Numbered from the stretch's first letter, positions 35,515-49,750 are shown. The stretch: DNA of 64,000 nt from Comamonas koreensis (GCF_021026195.1 NZ_JAJNCT010000003.1:124001-188000); one strand, 5' to 3'. Translations and numbers: made by a program. Notes: generated from the letters alone by a model not told the origin.

Positions 35515-36156
35515 TTACAGCAGGCTCAGGCCAATCATTTTTTCGAGTTCGGCCTTGTCCAGACCTGCAACGGTGTCGATGAGCTTGAGGCCCTGGTCGG
35601 TGACCTCGATGGTGGCCACATCGGTGTAGATGCGCTTGACGCAGCCAATGCCGGTCAGCGGGTAACTGCATTGCTTGACGATCTTGCTCTCGCCCTTCTT
35701 GGTCAGCAGGTCCATCATCACCCAGGTCTGCTTGGCACCAATGGCCAGGTCCATCGCGCCGCCCACGGCGGGAATGGCACCGGCTTCACCGGTGCTCCAG
35801 TTGGCCAGGTCGCCGTTTTCTGCCACCTGGAAAGCGCCGAGCACACAGATGTCGAGGTGACCGCCGCGCATCATCGCAAAGCTGTCGGCATGGTGGAAAA
35901 AGCTGCCGCCTGCCAGCAAGGTGACGGGCTGCTTGCCGGCGTTGGTGAGGTCATAGTCTTCCTCGCCAGCGGCGGGTGCCGGGCCCATGCCCAGGATGCC
36001 GTTTTCCGACTGCAGGATGACTTCGCGGTCCTTGGGGATGTGGTTGGCCACGGCCGTCGGCTGGCCAATGCCCAGGTTCACGTAGGCGCCGTCATGGATG
36101 TCCTGCGCCACGCGGGCGGCCAGTTCGTCTTTCGTGCGTTTTTGGTAGCTGCTCAT
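35515..36156 (-). CDS. pcaJ: 3-Oxoadipate CoA-transferase subunit B
   Basis: With PcaI it moves CoA from succinyl-CoA to 3-oxoadipate. The 213-residue protein has the catalytic Glu51 in SENGILG, the NLGIGQPTAVANHIP start and GGAMDLAIGAKQTWVMMDL. The ATG at 36156 follows AGGAGACAAGACC; a longer open frame to 36297 overlaps pcaI and is a shadow. The gap to pcaI is 16 bp. An acetoacetate-type CoA-transferase specificity cannot be excluded from sequence. Confidence 0.92.
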   Translation of the reverse strand: MSSYQKRTKDELAARVAQDIHDGAYVNLGIGQPTAVANHIPKDREVILQSENGILGMGPAPAAGEEDYDLTNAGKQPVTLLAGGSFFHHADSFAMMRGGHLDICVLGAFQVAENGDLANWSTGEAGAIPAVGGAMDLAIGAKQTWVMMDLLTKKGESKIVKQCSYPLTGIGCVKRIYTDVATIEVTDQGLKLIDTVAGLDKAELEKMIGLSLL

Positions 36157-36172
36157 GGTCTTGTCTCCTGCT

Positions 36173-36874
36173 TCAGGCTGTTTTTTTGAAGCCACCGGCT
36201 TGCGTGGCAACGCGCTCGATCTTGATGACTTGGTTGACATAGATGCCAGGGGTGACCACGGCCTCGGGGTCGAGCTGGCCCAGCTCCACGATCTCATGCA
36301 CGGTGGCCACGGTGTACTTCGCAGCGGTGGCCATCACCGGGCCAAAGTTGCGTGCCGACTTGCGGTAGGTGAGGTTGCCCCAGCGGTCGCCTTGCTCGGC
36401 CTTGATCAGCGCCACATCGCCATAGATGGGGTACTCCAGCACATAGTGCTTGCCATTGATCTCGCGCGTTTCCTTGCCGGCGGCCAGCTCGGTGCCGTAG
36501 GCGGTGGGGCAGAAGAAGGCGCCGATGCCGGCACCGGCAGCGCGCATGCGCTCGGCCAGGTTGCCCTGGGGCACCACTTCGAGTTCGATCTTGCCGCTGC
36601 GGTAGAGCTCGTCAAACACATAGCTGTCGACCTGGCGCGGGAAGCTGCAAATGATCTTGCGCACGGCACCGGTCTTGAGCAGGGCTGCCAGGCCCGTGTC
36701 GCCATTGCCGGCGTTGTTGTTGACCACCGTGAGGTCGCGCGCACCCTGTGCGATCAGGCCATCAATCAGGGCTGCTGGAATGCCGGCGGTGCCAAAGCCG
36801 CCGATGAGCACGGTCGAGCCGTCCTGGACGCGGCTGAGGGACTCGGCAATCGAGTCCGAAATCTTGTTGATCAT
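36173..36874 (-). CDS. pcaI: 3-Oxoadipate CoA-transferase subunit A
   Basis: The partner of PcaJ. The 233-residue protein has VLIGGFGTAGIPAALIDGL (about 22-40), NNNAGNGDTGLAALL and the DVALIKAEQGDRWGNLTYR block of the alpha subunit. It is the first gene of the minus-strand run pcaI, J, F, D, cyclase, YciI, SDR, carrier, Bug receptor. All nine lie within 170 bp of the next, so a single transcript ending at 28475 is likely. AGGAGACAAG precedes its start. Confidence 0.92.
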   Translation of the reverse strand: MINKISDSIAESLSRVQDGSTVLIGGFGTAGIPAALIDGLIAQGARDLTVVNNNAGNGDTGLAALLKTGAVRKIICSFPRQVDSYVFDELYRSGKIELEVVPQGNLAERMRAAGAGIGAFFCPTAYGTELAAGKETREINGKHYVLEYPIYGDVALIKAEQGDRWGNLTYRKSARNFGPVMATAAKYTVATVHEIVELGQLDPEAVVTPGIYVNQVIKIERVATQAGGFKKTA

Positions 36875-37024
36875 CTTGTCTCCTGGTTCTGAACACGGGT
36901 CGCAACAGGCTGCTGATCCCGCTGCGGCATGGTCGCGCTGCGCTGGGGCAGTGCCTGTACCGCGTGCGACAAATGCAATGCCGACTCGCAGGCTGGCGCT
37001 ACATCAGAGGAATCAGCGGCCCTT

Positions 37025-37187
37025 AGGGAGCTTCTGCAAAACTCCCTGCCGTGGTCTGCACGCGGGCTCGGGCGATCTGCTGCGTTGTCTTTCTTGTCAA
37101 TAGCAGGCTATTGACTGCAAAAGACGCCTTGCATCTCATCCCGATCCGCGTCCATCCCGCTTGGCGAGGGCTTTGCAGAACCTCTCC
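37025..37187. repeat. 163-bp imperfect palindromic (MITE-like) element in the pca promoter region
   Basis: The terminal blocks TTCTGCAAA (37032-37040) and TTTGCAGAA (37172-37180) are inverted copies. Each is enclosed in its own small hairpin (AGGGAG 37025-37030 with CTCCCT 37042-37047; GAGG 37166-37169 with CCTC 37181-37184). At the centre GTCAATAGC (37096-37104) and GCTATTGAC (37107-37115) form a nine-base perfect stem with a two-base loop. Both symmetry centres fall at 37105-37106. The two arms stay similar along their length, for instance GACxxxxxxGCA and GCGT blocks. It looks like a non-autonomous element or a fold-back repeat; no transposase is attached. Confidence 0.7.
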
Positions 37188-37202
37188 GGGGCTCTTAGTA
37201 AA

Positions 37203-37229
37203 AATGTTCGTATATAGAACATTAGTTCG
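37203..37229. promoter_or_regulatory. Candidate PcaR/PcaU-type operator
   Basis: A perfect seven-base inverted repeat, AATGTTC (37203-37209) and GAACATT (37217-37223), is followed by a further GTTCG half-site (37225-37229) in direct orientation, 19 bp from the first GTTCG. A dyad plus one extra direct copy is the layout described for the IclR activators PcaU and PobR. It lies between the IclR gene and the pca operon. Confidence 0.6.
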
Positions 37230-37334
37230 CTAAAAGAATTATAGACTGCCTGATAATCCGCTACCCGATGTCCCTGCGATTTGCTTTTGTATTGCCAGGG
37301 ACCCGCTCCACGCCAACGACCAAGATTGCGGCCT

Positions 37335-38156
37335 ATGAAAGAAGAAGACCCGACCCTCCGCCCCAGCGACAGCTATGTGCAGTCCTTCGCGCGCGGGCTG
37401 GAGGTCATCCGCAGCTTTGGCGCTGCAGCGCCCCGCCAGACCTTGACGGAAGTGGCCGAGGCCACGGGCATGACGCGGGCCGGGGCGCGCCGCATTCTGC
37501 TGACCCTGCAGACCTTGGGCTATGTGCGGGTGGAGGGCCGTTTGTTTGCGCTCACGCCGCGCATCCTGGATCTGGGCTTTGCCTATCTGTCGTCGATGCC
37601 GGTCTGGAACCTGGCCCAGCCGGTGATGGACGCATTGGTCGAGCAGACGCATGAGTCCTGCTCCATTGCCGTGCTCGATGGCCAGGACGTTGTCTACGTT
37701 TTGCGCGTGCACACGCACAAGATCATGAGCACCAACCTGGGCATGGGCTCGCGCCTGCCGAGTTTCTGGACCTCGCTGGGCCGGGTGCTGCTGGCCGAGC
37801 TTCCGGAGCAGGAGCTGCAGCCCTTGCTCGATGGCCGTGACCGCACGATGTTCACCCGTTTCACCATTCAGGACGATGCCCAGCTGCTGACCGAGTTGGC
37901 CCAGGTGCGCGCGCAGGGCTGGTGCCTGCTCAACCAGGAGCTGGAAGAGGGCCTCACCTCGGTCGCTGCCCCCATCCGCAATGCCAGCGGCCAGGTCGTC
38001 GCTGCGATGAACATCAGCGGCCAGGCCAACCGCACCACGCCCGAGATCATGCAGGGCGAGCTGCTGCCCCAGCTGTTGCAGGCGGCCGGGCGCGTTTCGG
38101 GCCTGTTGGGCTACCAGGCGGGCCGGGGCATTGGCGGCAAGCTGGCGCCACGCTGA
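37335..38156 (+). CDS. pcaR: IclR-family regulator, PcaR/PcaU/PobR type
   Basis: A 273-residue IclR protein, probably activating the divergent beta-ketoadipate operon. The winged helix (about 14-75) contains ARGLEVIRSFGA and the recognition helix TRAGARRILLTLQTLGYV. The effector domain follows, with ESCSIAVLDGQDVVYVLR and SVAAPIRNASGQVVAAMNISG. The SYVQSFARGLEVI start is typical of PcaR/PcaU/PobR proteins. The ATG at 37335 places the start just ahead of the DNA-binding domain; an upstream open extension is not convincing. The effector may be beta-ketoadipate or a pathway acid. Confidence 0.85.
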   Translation: MKEEDPTLRPSDSYVQSFARGLEVIRSFGAAAPRQTLTEVAEATGMTRAGARRILLTLQTLGYVRVEGRLFALTPRILDLGFAYLSSMPVWNLAQPVMDALVEQTHESCSIAVLDGQDVVYVLRVHTHKIMSTNLGMGSRLPSFWTSLGRVLLAELPEQELQPLLDGRDRTMFTRFTIQDDAQLLTELAQVRAQGWCLLNQELEEGLTSVAAPIRNASGQVVAAMNISGQANRTTPEIMQGELLPQLLQAAGRVSGLLGYQAGRGIGGKLAPR

Positions 38157-38544
38157 GACGCAGGCGCGGCTCCTTATTTCCTCTTCTTTGCTTCATGGCG
38201 CCGCCGGGTGCCGGCTGAGCTGCGCCCTGACGCAGCCCGGTTAGCCCTTGCCTGAGGGCGGGATTCGGTGGCTCTGCGCCGCGCCATGCTTGGGCTGCGA
38301 TCGCGTGCAGCCTGCCTCCGTACTGCGTTTCAGCCATTTCTTAAGAAAACCTGAAGAAGTCTTAACAAACCGCCTGCTGTGGCTTTGTCGCCTCTATGTA
38401 TCCCATTCTTAAAGATATGTAAATGAGAACCATTTTCCTCTTTAAGATGTGCGAGCTTTTTCACGGTGGTAGCCAACCAGAGTGCGGATATCCCATGCGG
38501 TACAGCCAGACCGAACACATACCAAGGCAATAAAAGGAACTGGA
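38157..38544. other. 388-bp intergenic region ahead of the TonB receptor
   Basis: No gene found. The left part (38157-38335) is GC-rich without a recognisable feature. The right part is AT-rich and holds TTCTTAAGAA at 38337-38346, a Fur box at 38419-38437 and a flanking TCTTAAAGA/TCTTTAAGA inverted repeat. The receptor leader then runs to 38544. Confidence 0.6.
38419..38437 (+). promoter_or_regulatory. Fur box upstream of the TonB siderophore receptor
   Basis: The 19-base site GTAAATGAGAACCATTTTC agrees at about 14 of 19 positions with the classical Fur consensus. A nine-base inverted repeat, TCTTAAAGA (38407-38415) and TCTTTAAGA (38439-38447), flanks it with almost the same centre. The receptor ATG is 107 bp downstream. 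Confidence 0.75.
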
Positions 38545-40647
38545 ATGGCTTTCAAAAACCAACCCGTGGTGGCAGCAGTGGCCCTGCTGTGCGCGGGCTA
38601 TGCAGCGGCGCAGCAAGCGCCGGCTGAGACGACCTTGCAGGAAGTGCGCGTGCAGGGCGGTACCGCAGCGGACGTGGGCTATGCAGCGCCCACGGCCAAG
38701 AGCGCCACGAAGATTGAAGCGCCTTTGCGCGATATCCCGCAAACCGTGAACGTGGTGCCCCAGCAGCTGATGCGCGACCAGGCCGTGCAGTCGATGCAGG
38801 ACGTGCTCAAGGCCGTGCCCGGCATTGGCCTGTCGCATGGCGATGGCCAGCGCGACCAGGTGACGATCCGGGGCTTCTCCGCCATTGCCGACCAGTTTGT
38901 CGATGGCGTGCGCGATGACGCGCTGTACTTCCGTGACCTGTCCAATGTCGAGCAGGTCGAAGTGCTCAAGGGCCCGGCATCGGTGCTGTACGGCCGGGGC
39001 TCTTCGGGTGGCTTGATCAACCGCATCACCAAGAAGCCCGGCATTGACCGCAGCGAAGTGGGCCTGACCCTGGGCAGCTGGAACCAGCGCCGGGGCGAGT
39101 TTGACCTGGCACGCGCGCCGCAGGACAGCATCGTCTCCTACCGCCTGACCGGCGCCATCGAGCGCGCTGACAGCTACCGCGACCAGCAGTTTCTGGACCG
39201 CAAAGCGCTGGCCGGCTCGGTGCAGTTCAAGTTCAGCGCGGACACGCAGCTGCTGCTGCAGGCCGACTACCTCAAGGACAGCCGCCTGACCGACTTCGGT
39301 ATCCCCGCCTTCCAGGGCCGCCCGGTGAATGTGTCGCCCCGCACCTACTATGGCGCGGCCAATGCACGCGATACCGATGTCAGCACCTCGGAGGTGTACT
39401 CGGCCTCGGCCACCTTGAGCCACCGCTTCAACGACAGCCTGAGCCTGCGCAATGTGCTGCGCTACTACGACTACACGCTGGACCGCAGCAACACCCTGGT
39501 CGGCTCGGTCAACGAGAAGGCGCAGACGGCGACCCTCAACCGTGGCCATCTGGAGCGCGACGAGCACGGCTTTTTCAACCAGCTGGAACTGACGCAGAAG
39601 CTGGACTTGGCGGGCATGCAGCACCAGGTGCTGTACGGGCTGGAGTTGGGCCGCCAGAACAAGGGCCTGCTGAGCATCAACCAGAACAATGTGGGCACGG
39701 TGTCGCTGTTCAACCCGGTGCTGCCCGTCGTCTCGCCGGTGCTGACGGCTGCACCGTCGGCCAACAACGACAGCGTCTTCAGCGTGGCCAGCGCCTATGT
39801 GCAGGACATGGTGACCCTGGCCCCGGAATGGAAGCTGCTGGCCGGCGTGCGCTATGACCGCTTCCGCCAGGAAACCGACAACTACACGCCAGGCAGTGTC
39901 AACCTGGGCCGTACCGATGTGGCCTGGAGCCCGCGCGTCGGCCTCGTCTACCAGCCCAGCAATGCGCTGTCGTACTACGTGTCGTTCAGCAAGTCCTTCC
40001 AGCCCTCGGGTGAAACCTTTGCGCTGGCGGCCAACAATGCCCAGCTGGCGCCTGAGAAGACCACCAGCCGCGAGGTGGGTGTGAAGTGGGATCTACTCGA
40101 CGGCAAGGCCAGCGCCAATGCTGCGCTGTTCGAGATCGAGCGCACCAATATCAAGAGCGTGGACCCCGTCAGCAACACCCTGGTGCCGCTGGGCGTGCAG
40201 CGCAGCCGGGGCCTGGAGCTGAGCTTTGCCGGTGACCTGTCCCAGGGCTGGCAGATCTGGTCGGGCTATGCCTACCTGCTGAGCGAGATGACCTCGTCGC
40301 CAGCTGTTGACGCTGGCCAGGCCGTGGAAGGCAAGCGCGCCACCCTGACGCCCAAGCACAGCGCCAATATCTGGGTAACCAAGGCCCTGGGCCATGGCTT
40401 TGGCGCCGGTGGCGGCATCAACTATGTCGGCGCGCGTTTTGCCAACCCTGGCAATACCGTTGTGCTACCGGGCTACGTCACCCTGGATGCCATGGCCTAC
40501 TACCGCCTGAACAACGTGGACCTGCAGCTCAAGCTCAACAACCTGCTGGACAAGCGCTACATCGTGGCCGGCCACGGCTCCTCGCCCAACCTGAACCTGC
40601 CGGGCGCGCCGCGCTCAGTGCAACTGGTGGCGCGTTACCGCTTCTAA
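38545..40647 (+). CDS. TonB-dependent siderophore receptor
   Basis: An outer-membrane ligand-gated channel importing ferric siderophore. The 700-residue protein has a signal peptide (1-22, ending AAAQ) and a TonB-box region near 27-35 (TTLQEVRVQG). The plug (about 50-160) contains DIPQTVNVVPQQLM, VTIRGFSAIADQFVDGVRDD and VEVLKGPASVLYGRGSSGGLIN. A 22-strand barrel ends LNNLLDKRYIV and VARYRF with C-terminal Phe. The ATG at 38545 follows AAAGGAACTGG. No siderophore synthesis genes lie nearby, so it likely takes up xenosiderophores such as catecholates. Iron control is indicated by the Fur box. Confidence 0.93.
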   Translation: MAFKNQPVVAAVALLCAGYAAAQQAPAETTLQEVRVQGGTAADVGYAAPTAKSATKIEAPLRDIPQTVNVVPQQLMRDQAVQSMQDVLKAVPGIGLSHGDGQRDQVTIRGFSAIADQFVDGVRDDALYFRDLSNVEQVEVLKGPASVLYGRGSSGGLINRITKKPGIDRSEVGLTLGSWNQRRGEFDLARAPQDSIVSYRLTGAIERADSYRDQQFLDRKALAGSVQFKFSADTQLLLQADYLKDSRLTDFGIPAFQGRPVNVSPRTYYGAANARDTDVSTSEVYSASATLSHRFNDSLSLRNVLRYYDYTLDRSNTLVGSVNEKAQTATLNRGHLERDEHGFFNQLELTQKLDLAGMQHQVLYGLELGRQNKGLLSINQNNVGTVSLFNPVLPVVSPVLTAAPSANNDSVFSVASAYVQDMVTLAPEWKLLAGVRYDRFRQETDNYTPGSVNLGRTDVAWSPRVGLVYQPSNALSYYVSFSKSFQPSGETFALAANNAQLAPEKTTSREVGVKWDLLDGKASANAALFEIERTNIKSVDPVSNTLVPLGVQRSRGLELSFAGDLSQGWQIWSGYAYLLSEMTSSPAVDAGQAVEGKRATLTPKHSANIWVTKALGHGFGAGGGINYVGARFANPGNTVVLPGYVTLDAMAYYRLNNVDLQLKLNNLLDKRYIVAGHGSSPNLNLPGAPRSVQLVARYRF

Positions 40648-40667
40648 GCTGCAAGGCTGAGATAGAG

Positions 40668-40699
40668 AAAGGCCATCTGCCGTGGGCGGATGGCCTTTT
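40668..40699 (+). terminator. Terminator of the TonB receptor gene
   Basis: A 14-base stem with one G-U pair (40668-40681 and 40685-40698), three-base loop and T run. The minus-strand gene ends 28 bp further right and could also use it. Confidence 0.88.
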
Positions 40700-40726
40700 G
40701 TCGTTGTGGGTGCTGCTGTAAGAGGC

Positions 40727-42283
40727 TTAGTCGATATTGCCCAGGCCTTGCAGGTTGCCGAAACGGTCGCGGATCTGGATCCAGTTGCTGCCCTGGTTCA
40801 GCAGGGGCAGCATTAATGAAAGGACAGTGTTGGTGGTCCCATCGACCCCGGTGCTGACCTTGTTGCAGGACACCAAATCAACACGTGTCGGATCCTTTTG
40901 CTCGCAGCGCACCGAGCCATCGGAGGAGGTCACTACGCCGTTGCTTTCCTGGTTGAACACCAGATGGATGTCTTGCGCCGGCATATACCACTCGCCAAAC
41001 AGCTTGTCGGCCAGCGAGGGCTGGTTGTCCAGTCGCATGCGCACGATGGCTTTGGGCGCTTCTCCCGGGAAGGTGACGGTGCCGCGCTGAGAAAAGTGGG
41101 GCGTGGGTTGCTCGCGGTTCAGTGCCAAATCGATGCGCACTGGGCCCGCGTCTGCCACCGGGTGCGCCGATTGGGCAGGGCCGCCCAGGCTGCGTCCACC
41201 CGCATACTGGTTCAGTGCAAACTCGGCCCGCGACGCCAAGGTATCTGGTCCGGCGCTGCCGTAGGTTCCGCTGCCCATATGGAAGGTGGGCTGGCCATTG
41301 GCGCTGTAGTTGAAGACTTGCAGCACCATCGTGGAGTTCTGCACGTCCAGCGCCAGTCCGCGCCCTGGCTTGCCGGTCAGCTCATCCTGCACCATCCAGG
41401 TGCCATTGACGGGCATCAATTGGTGGCTGTGCGTGGTGACTATACCCGTCACGGTCGCGCCGGGAACCACGATGTACCAGTAGTTTTGCTGCTGACGCTC
41501 ACGGAGGCCTGAGTCCATTGCAGAATCGCTTTGCCCGATCACCGTGAGCTGCTGCGTTGGCGTCTCTTTCATCGTGATTTGGCCTGCCAACTGGCCGCCC
41601 ACCATTCGGAAGCGCAGACTGTCGATATCGCTGCCGCTGTCAGCAGCGCTGCAGACAAACTGGCCTTCGTCGGGTTCGAGGCTGCAAGGAAGGACATTTC
41701 CCATTGCAGACGAGCCAGGATGTTCCACCAGCACCGGCTGCCCTTGGCCATCGCGCTGAAGCATTGCACTGCGGTACTGCTTGAACTGCAGATCCTTGTC
41801 CAATATCAGCAGATGCAGGCCGCGTTGGCCCACCTGTGCGAGCGGGTTGCTGATGCTCGGCGTGAATTCCTTGATTGCAAAGCGCTCCATCGCTGCGGGT
41901 GCTTCGCCGGGAAACTGCACGCTGCCTTTGAGCCCATTGCTGAAGGACACGGTCACATCACCGGGCGAACTGTCTTCCACGCCATCACGCGCCTCGCTGC
42001 CAAAGCTGCGCCCGCCGGTGTAACGGACGAGTGGGGCGGTGATGCTGTTGCCGTCCAACTGCCCGGTGGCTGTGTAGAAAGTGGCATCGCCATTTTTCTC
42101 ATAGCCAAACACCTGCATGAAAAAGGTGTTGCCTTGCACATCGATGGCCAGACCACGGCCAGGCTTACCATCGATTTCGCTGCTGACGATCCAGGTGCCC
42201 GCTTGGGGTGTGAAATCGCGCGCAGCCCAGCTGTTGGCGCTGAAGACCAGCAAGGACGCAATCGCTAAAGAAGAAAGGCGCAT
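40727..42283 (-). CDS. Unrecognised exported protein built from a twofold repeat
   Basis: I do not recognise the family. The 518-residue protein has a signal peptide (1-20, cleavage after SWA). It consists of two related units: about 29-211 with GTWIV, KPGRGLAIDVQ, TGGRSFG and FPGEAP, and about 294-473 with GTWMV, KPGRGLALDVQ, AGGRSLG and FPGEAP. Each unit ends with a Cys pair (C200/C211 and C460/C473) that could form a disulfide. The beta-rich blocks suggest lipocalin- or barrel-like folds, but this is a guess. It is convergent with the TonB receptor and divergent from the transposase. Codon use looks native. Confidence 0.7.
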   Translation of the reverse strand: MRLSSLAIASLLVFSANSWAARDFTPQAGTWIVSSEIDGKPGRGLAIDVQGNTFFMQVFGYEKNGDATFYTATGQLDGNSITAPLVRYTGGRSFGSEARDGVEDSSPGDVTVSFSNGLKGSVQFPGEAPAAMERFAIKEFTPSISNPLAQVGQRGLHLLILDKDLQFKQYRSAMLQRDGQGQPVLVEHPGSSAMGNVLPCSLEPDEGQFVCSAADSGSDIDSLRFRMVGGQLAGQITMKETPTQQLTVIGQSDSAMDSGLRERQQQNYWYIVVPGATVTGIVTTHSHQLMPVNGTWMVQDELTGKPGRGLALDVQNSTMVLQVFNYSANGQPTFHMGSGTYGSAGPDTLASRAEFALNQYAGGRSLGGPAQSAHPVADAGPVRIDLALNREQPTPHFSQRGTVTFPGEAPKAIVRMRLDNQPSLADKLFGEWYMPAQDIHLVFNQESNGVVTSSDGSVRCEQKDPTRVDLVSCNKVSTGVDGTTNTVLSLMLPLLNQGSNWIQIRDRFGNLQGLGNID

Positions 42284-42416
42284 GGTGATTCAATCTCCCT
42301 GGTTATTGGATTATTTACCAGTTGGATCATAGCGGACAGGCGTGCAAGTGCCCTATCAGCAGAGCGTTGATAATGGAGCGGCTTTTCCTCTGCCGTCCTT
42401 TGCCGACGTTTTCACC

Positions 42417-43118
42417 ATGGCCCGCCTTCCCCGACTCAGTCTTCCTGACATGCCGCACCATGTGCTGCACCGGGGCAACAACCGGCAGACGGTCTTTGTC
42501 GATGACGAGGATTTCCAGCACTTCAGCGATTTGCTGCGCCAGCTGGCGCAGACCCATCTGGTGGCAGTGCACGCCTTTGTGCTGATGCCCAACCACTTTC
42601 ATCTGCTGATAACACCCCAGACCGAACAGGGCCTGCCGTTGCTGATGCAGGCGCTGGGCCGGGCCTATGTGCGCTATTTCAATGCCCGGCACGGGCGCAG
42701 CGGCACTTTGTGGGAAGGGCGCTACCGCTCGACGGTGGTCGAACCGGCCGAGCCGTTGCTGCAATGCATCATCTATATCGATTCCAACCCGCAGCGCGCA
42801 GGCCTGGTCGCCAAGGCGGAAGACTACCCCTGGTCCAGCTGTGCGCACCATTTAGGTGCAAAACCAATGGCTTGGTTGCGCGATCCGGCGGCTTTCTGGG
42901 CCTTGGGCAACACCCCCTTTGCGCGGGAGGCCCGCTATGCCCAGATGCTGGCCTATGGCCTGTCGCAACGCGAGTCGGGTGCGCTAACCGATGCGGTACA
43001 GGGCGGCTGGGCGATGGGCAGTGAGGACTTTGTGCAATCTCTGCAGTCCAAAACGGTGCGCAGGCTGCACAAAAAGAGTGCGGGTCGTCCCCGTCTGCTA
43101 GGTCCCTCCGACGAATGA
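42417..43118 (+). CDS. REP-associated tyrosine transposase (RAYT, Y1 family)
   Basis: A 233-residue single-strand DNA transposase of the IS200/IS605-like Y1 group that acts on REP palindromes. It has the family start MARLPRLSLPDMPHHVLHRGNN, the metal-binding HUH motif PNH60FH62LL, and candidate catalytic tyrosines at Y84 or Y87 in LGRAYVRYFN. GTLWEGRYRS and YIDSNPQRAGLV complete the RAYT block set. The ATG at 42417 was chosen as it gives the conserved N-terminus. No direct transposon ends enclose the gene, as usual for RAYTs; the inverted repeats just downstream may be its targets. Confidence 0.88.
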   Translation: MARLPRLSLPDMPHHVLHRGNNRQTVFVDDEDFQHFSDLLRQLAQTHLVAVHAFVLMPNHFHLLITPQTEQGLPLLMQALGRAYVRYFNARHGRSGTLWEGRYRSTVVEPAEPLLQCIIYIDSNPQRAGLVAKAEDYPWSSCAHHLGAKPMAWLRDPAAFWALGNTPFAREARYAQMLAYGLSQRESGALTDAVQGGWAMGSEDFVQSLQSKTVRRLHKKSAGRPRLLGPSDE

Positions 43119-43296
43119 ATTAAAAATGTCATATAAATCAACGATAATTTTGCCAATTTAAATATGACCCCAATTAATTGTTGAGAAAAATCATTTGAAA
43201 ATAATTGGTATCTGACCCTAAATAAAAATCTTGCTCGGGTATTGCCAGCTGCTCTACATTGACCTTCCCGCGATAGATTATTTGAAGGATTGCGCC
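43119..43296. repeat. RAYT-associated inverted repeats in the gltB leader
   Basis: The AT-rich gap contains GTCATAT (43128-43134) with ATATGAC (43162-43168), and CCAATTA (43170-43176) with TAATTGG (43202-43208). TGACCC occurs at 43165-43170 and at 43213-43218. These nested inverted repeats with GACCC cores resemble REP-type elements moved by Y1 transposases. The remainder is the gltB leader. Confidence 0.5.
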
Positions 43297-48078
<4,782 letters not shown>

Positions 48079-48181
48079 GGCCATGGCGGCCTGGCCGCCA
48101 AGCACCCAGCCCCTTATTAATGACCACGATTGCTGTCCCCGCCAACGCGGCGCGGGCAGCAGCCAAGCAAGAGATCCGATC

Positions 48182-49657
<1,476 letters not shown>

Positions 49658-49680
49658 AACCGGTTGCCACTCACCCACGC

Positions 49681-49712
49681 AAGACCGCAGCCGAGGCTGC
49701 GGTCTTTTTTTT
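49681..49712 (+). terminator. Terminator of gltBD
   Basis: A perfect ten-base stem, AAGACCGCAG at 49681-49690 and CTGCGGTCTT at 49697-49706, with a six-base loop and an eight-base T run. Confidence 0.93.
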
Positions 49713-49750
49713 GTGCCTGCTCGGCCTGAGTGCATCCTAGATATCCGGCA

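Larger units (their letters stand above)
36875..37334. other. 460-bp divergent promoter region between pcaI and the IclR regulator
   Basis: No convincing gene is present. From left to right it holds the pcaI leader (36875-37020), a large imperfect palindromic element (about 37025-37187), an AT-rich operator-like dyad (37203-37229), and the leader of the IclR gene. A CCAGGGACC repeat-like stretch appears near 37295-37303. Small open frames here have no ribosome site. Confidence 0.6.

Noticed and set aside
36155-36892. Long plus-strand open frame opposite pcaI
   Set aside because: Shadow of pcaI; the encoded sequence shows no domain.
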